A stretch of 5,716 bases of DNA, from assembly GCA_027083075.1 (NCBI GenBank), contig JALWQQ010000117.1, positions 1 through 5,716 on the forward strand. The letters run 5' to 3'. Both the position numbers and the translations under genes were made by a program. A model generated the notes under the pieces. It ran no database searches and was not told the DNA's origin. It was given only the letters and a program-made list of their open reading frames with translations. Below, piece by piece: positions 1 through 5,716 of this stretch. The stretch comes from Campylobacteraceae bacterium (GTDB lineage Bacteria; Campylobacterota; Campylobacteria; Campylobacterales; Sulfurovaceae). Positions within the stretch are counted from its first letter, which is position 1. Every line of letters starts with the position of its first letter.

Positions 1-1
1 C

Positions 2-5716
<5,715 letters not shown>

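Overview
The window is an interior piece of a bacterial rpoB-rpoC operon. It encodes the two large catalytic subunits of RNA polymerase and nothing else that I can support. Both genes are on the + strand and both are cut by the window edges: rpoB (beta) lacks its N-terminal part and rpoC (beta') lacks its C-terminal half. Coding is continuous from base 2 to base 5716. There is no intergenic gap, so I see no promoter, terminator, RNA gene, insertion sequence or CRISPR array.

Layout: bases 2-3475 are the last 1157 codons of rpoB plus its TAA stop. Bases 3468-5716 are the first 749 codons of rpoC, open at the right edge. The genes overlap by 8 bases (ATGAGTAA), with rpoC in the +1 frame relative to rpoB. 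A GGAG ribosome-binding site for rpoC lies 7 bases before its ATG, inside the last rpoB codons. The arrangement suggests translational coupling, which would keep the two subunits near equal amounts. The proteins meet in the core enzyme: beta supplies the rifampicin pocket and the two active-site lysines, and beta' supplies the N-terminal zinc site, clamp helices and the NADFDGD metal-binding loop.

Organism: the protein sequences look like Campylobacterota (formerly Epsilonproteobacteria). Pointers are the beta' start (MSKF..., then [20 protein letters not shown]), the beta motif [14 protein letters not shown], and the overlapping rather than spaced genes. Overlap is known for Campylobacter, Arcobacter and Sulfurospirillum, whereas Helicobacter and Wolinella have one fused rpoB-rpoC gene. 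Base composition is near 50% GC by eye, high for Campylobacter or Sulfurimonas, so a free-living sulfur- or hydrogen-oxidising lineage (Sulfurovum/Nitratifractor/Hydrogenimonas type) is my guess, at low confidence.

No new biological system is visible. The points most worth checking are the rpoB-rpoC junction, where loss of one base would give a Helicobacter-like fusion, and two serine substitutions in the conserved beta' F-loop at the right edge.
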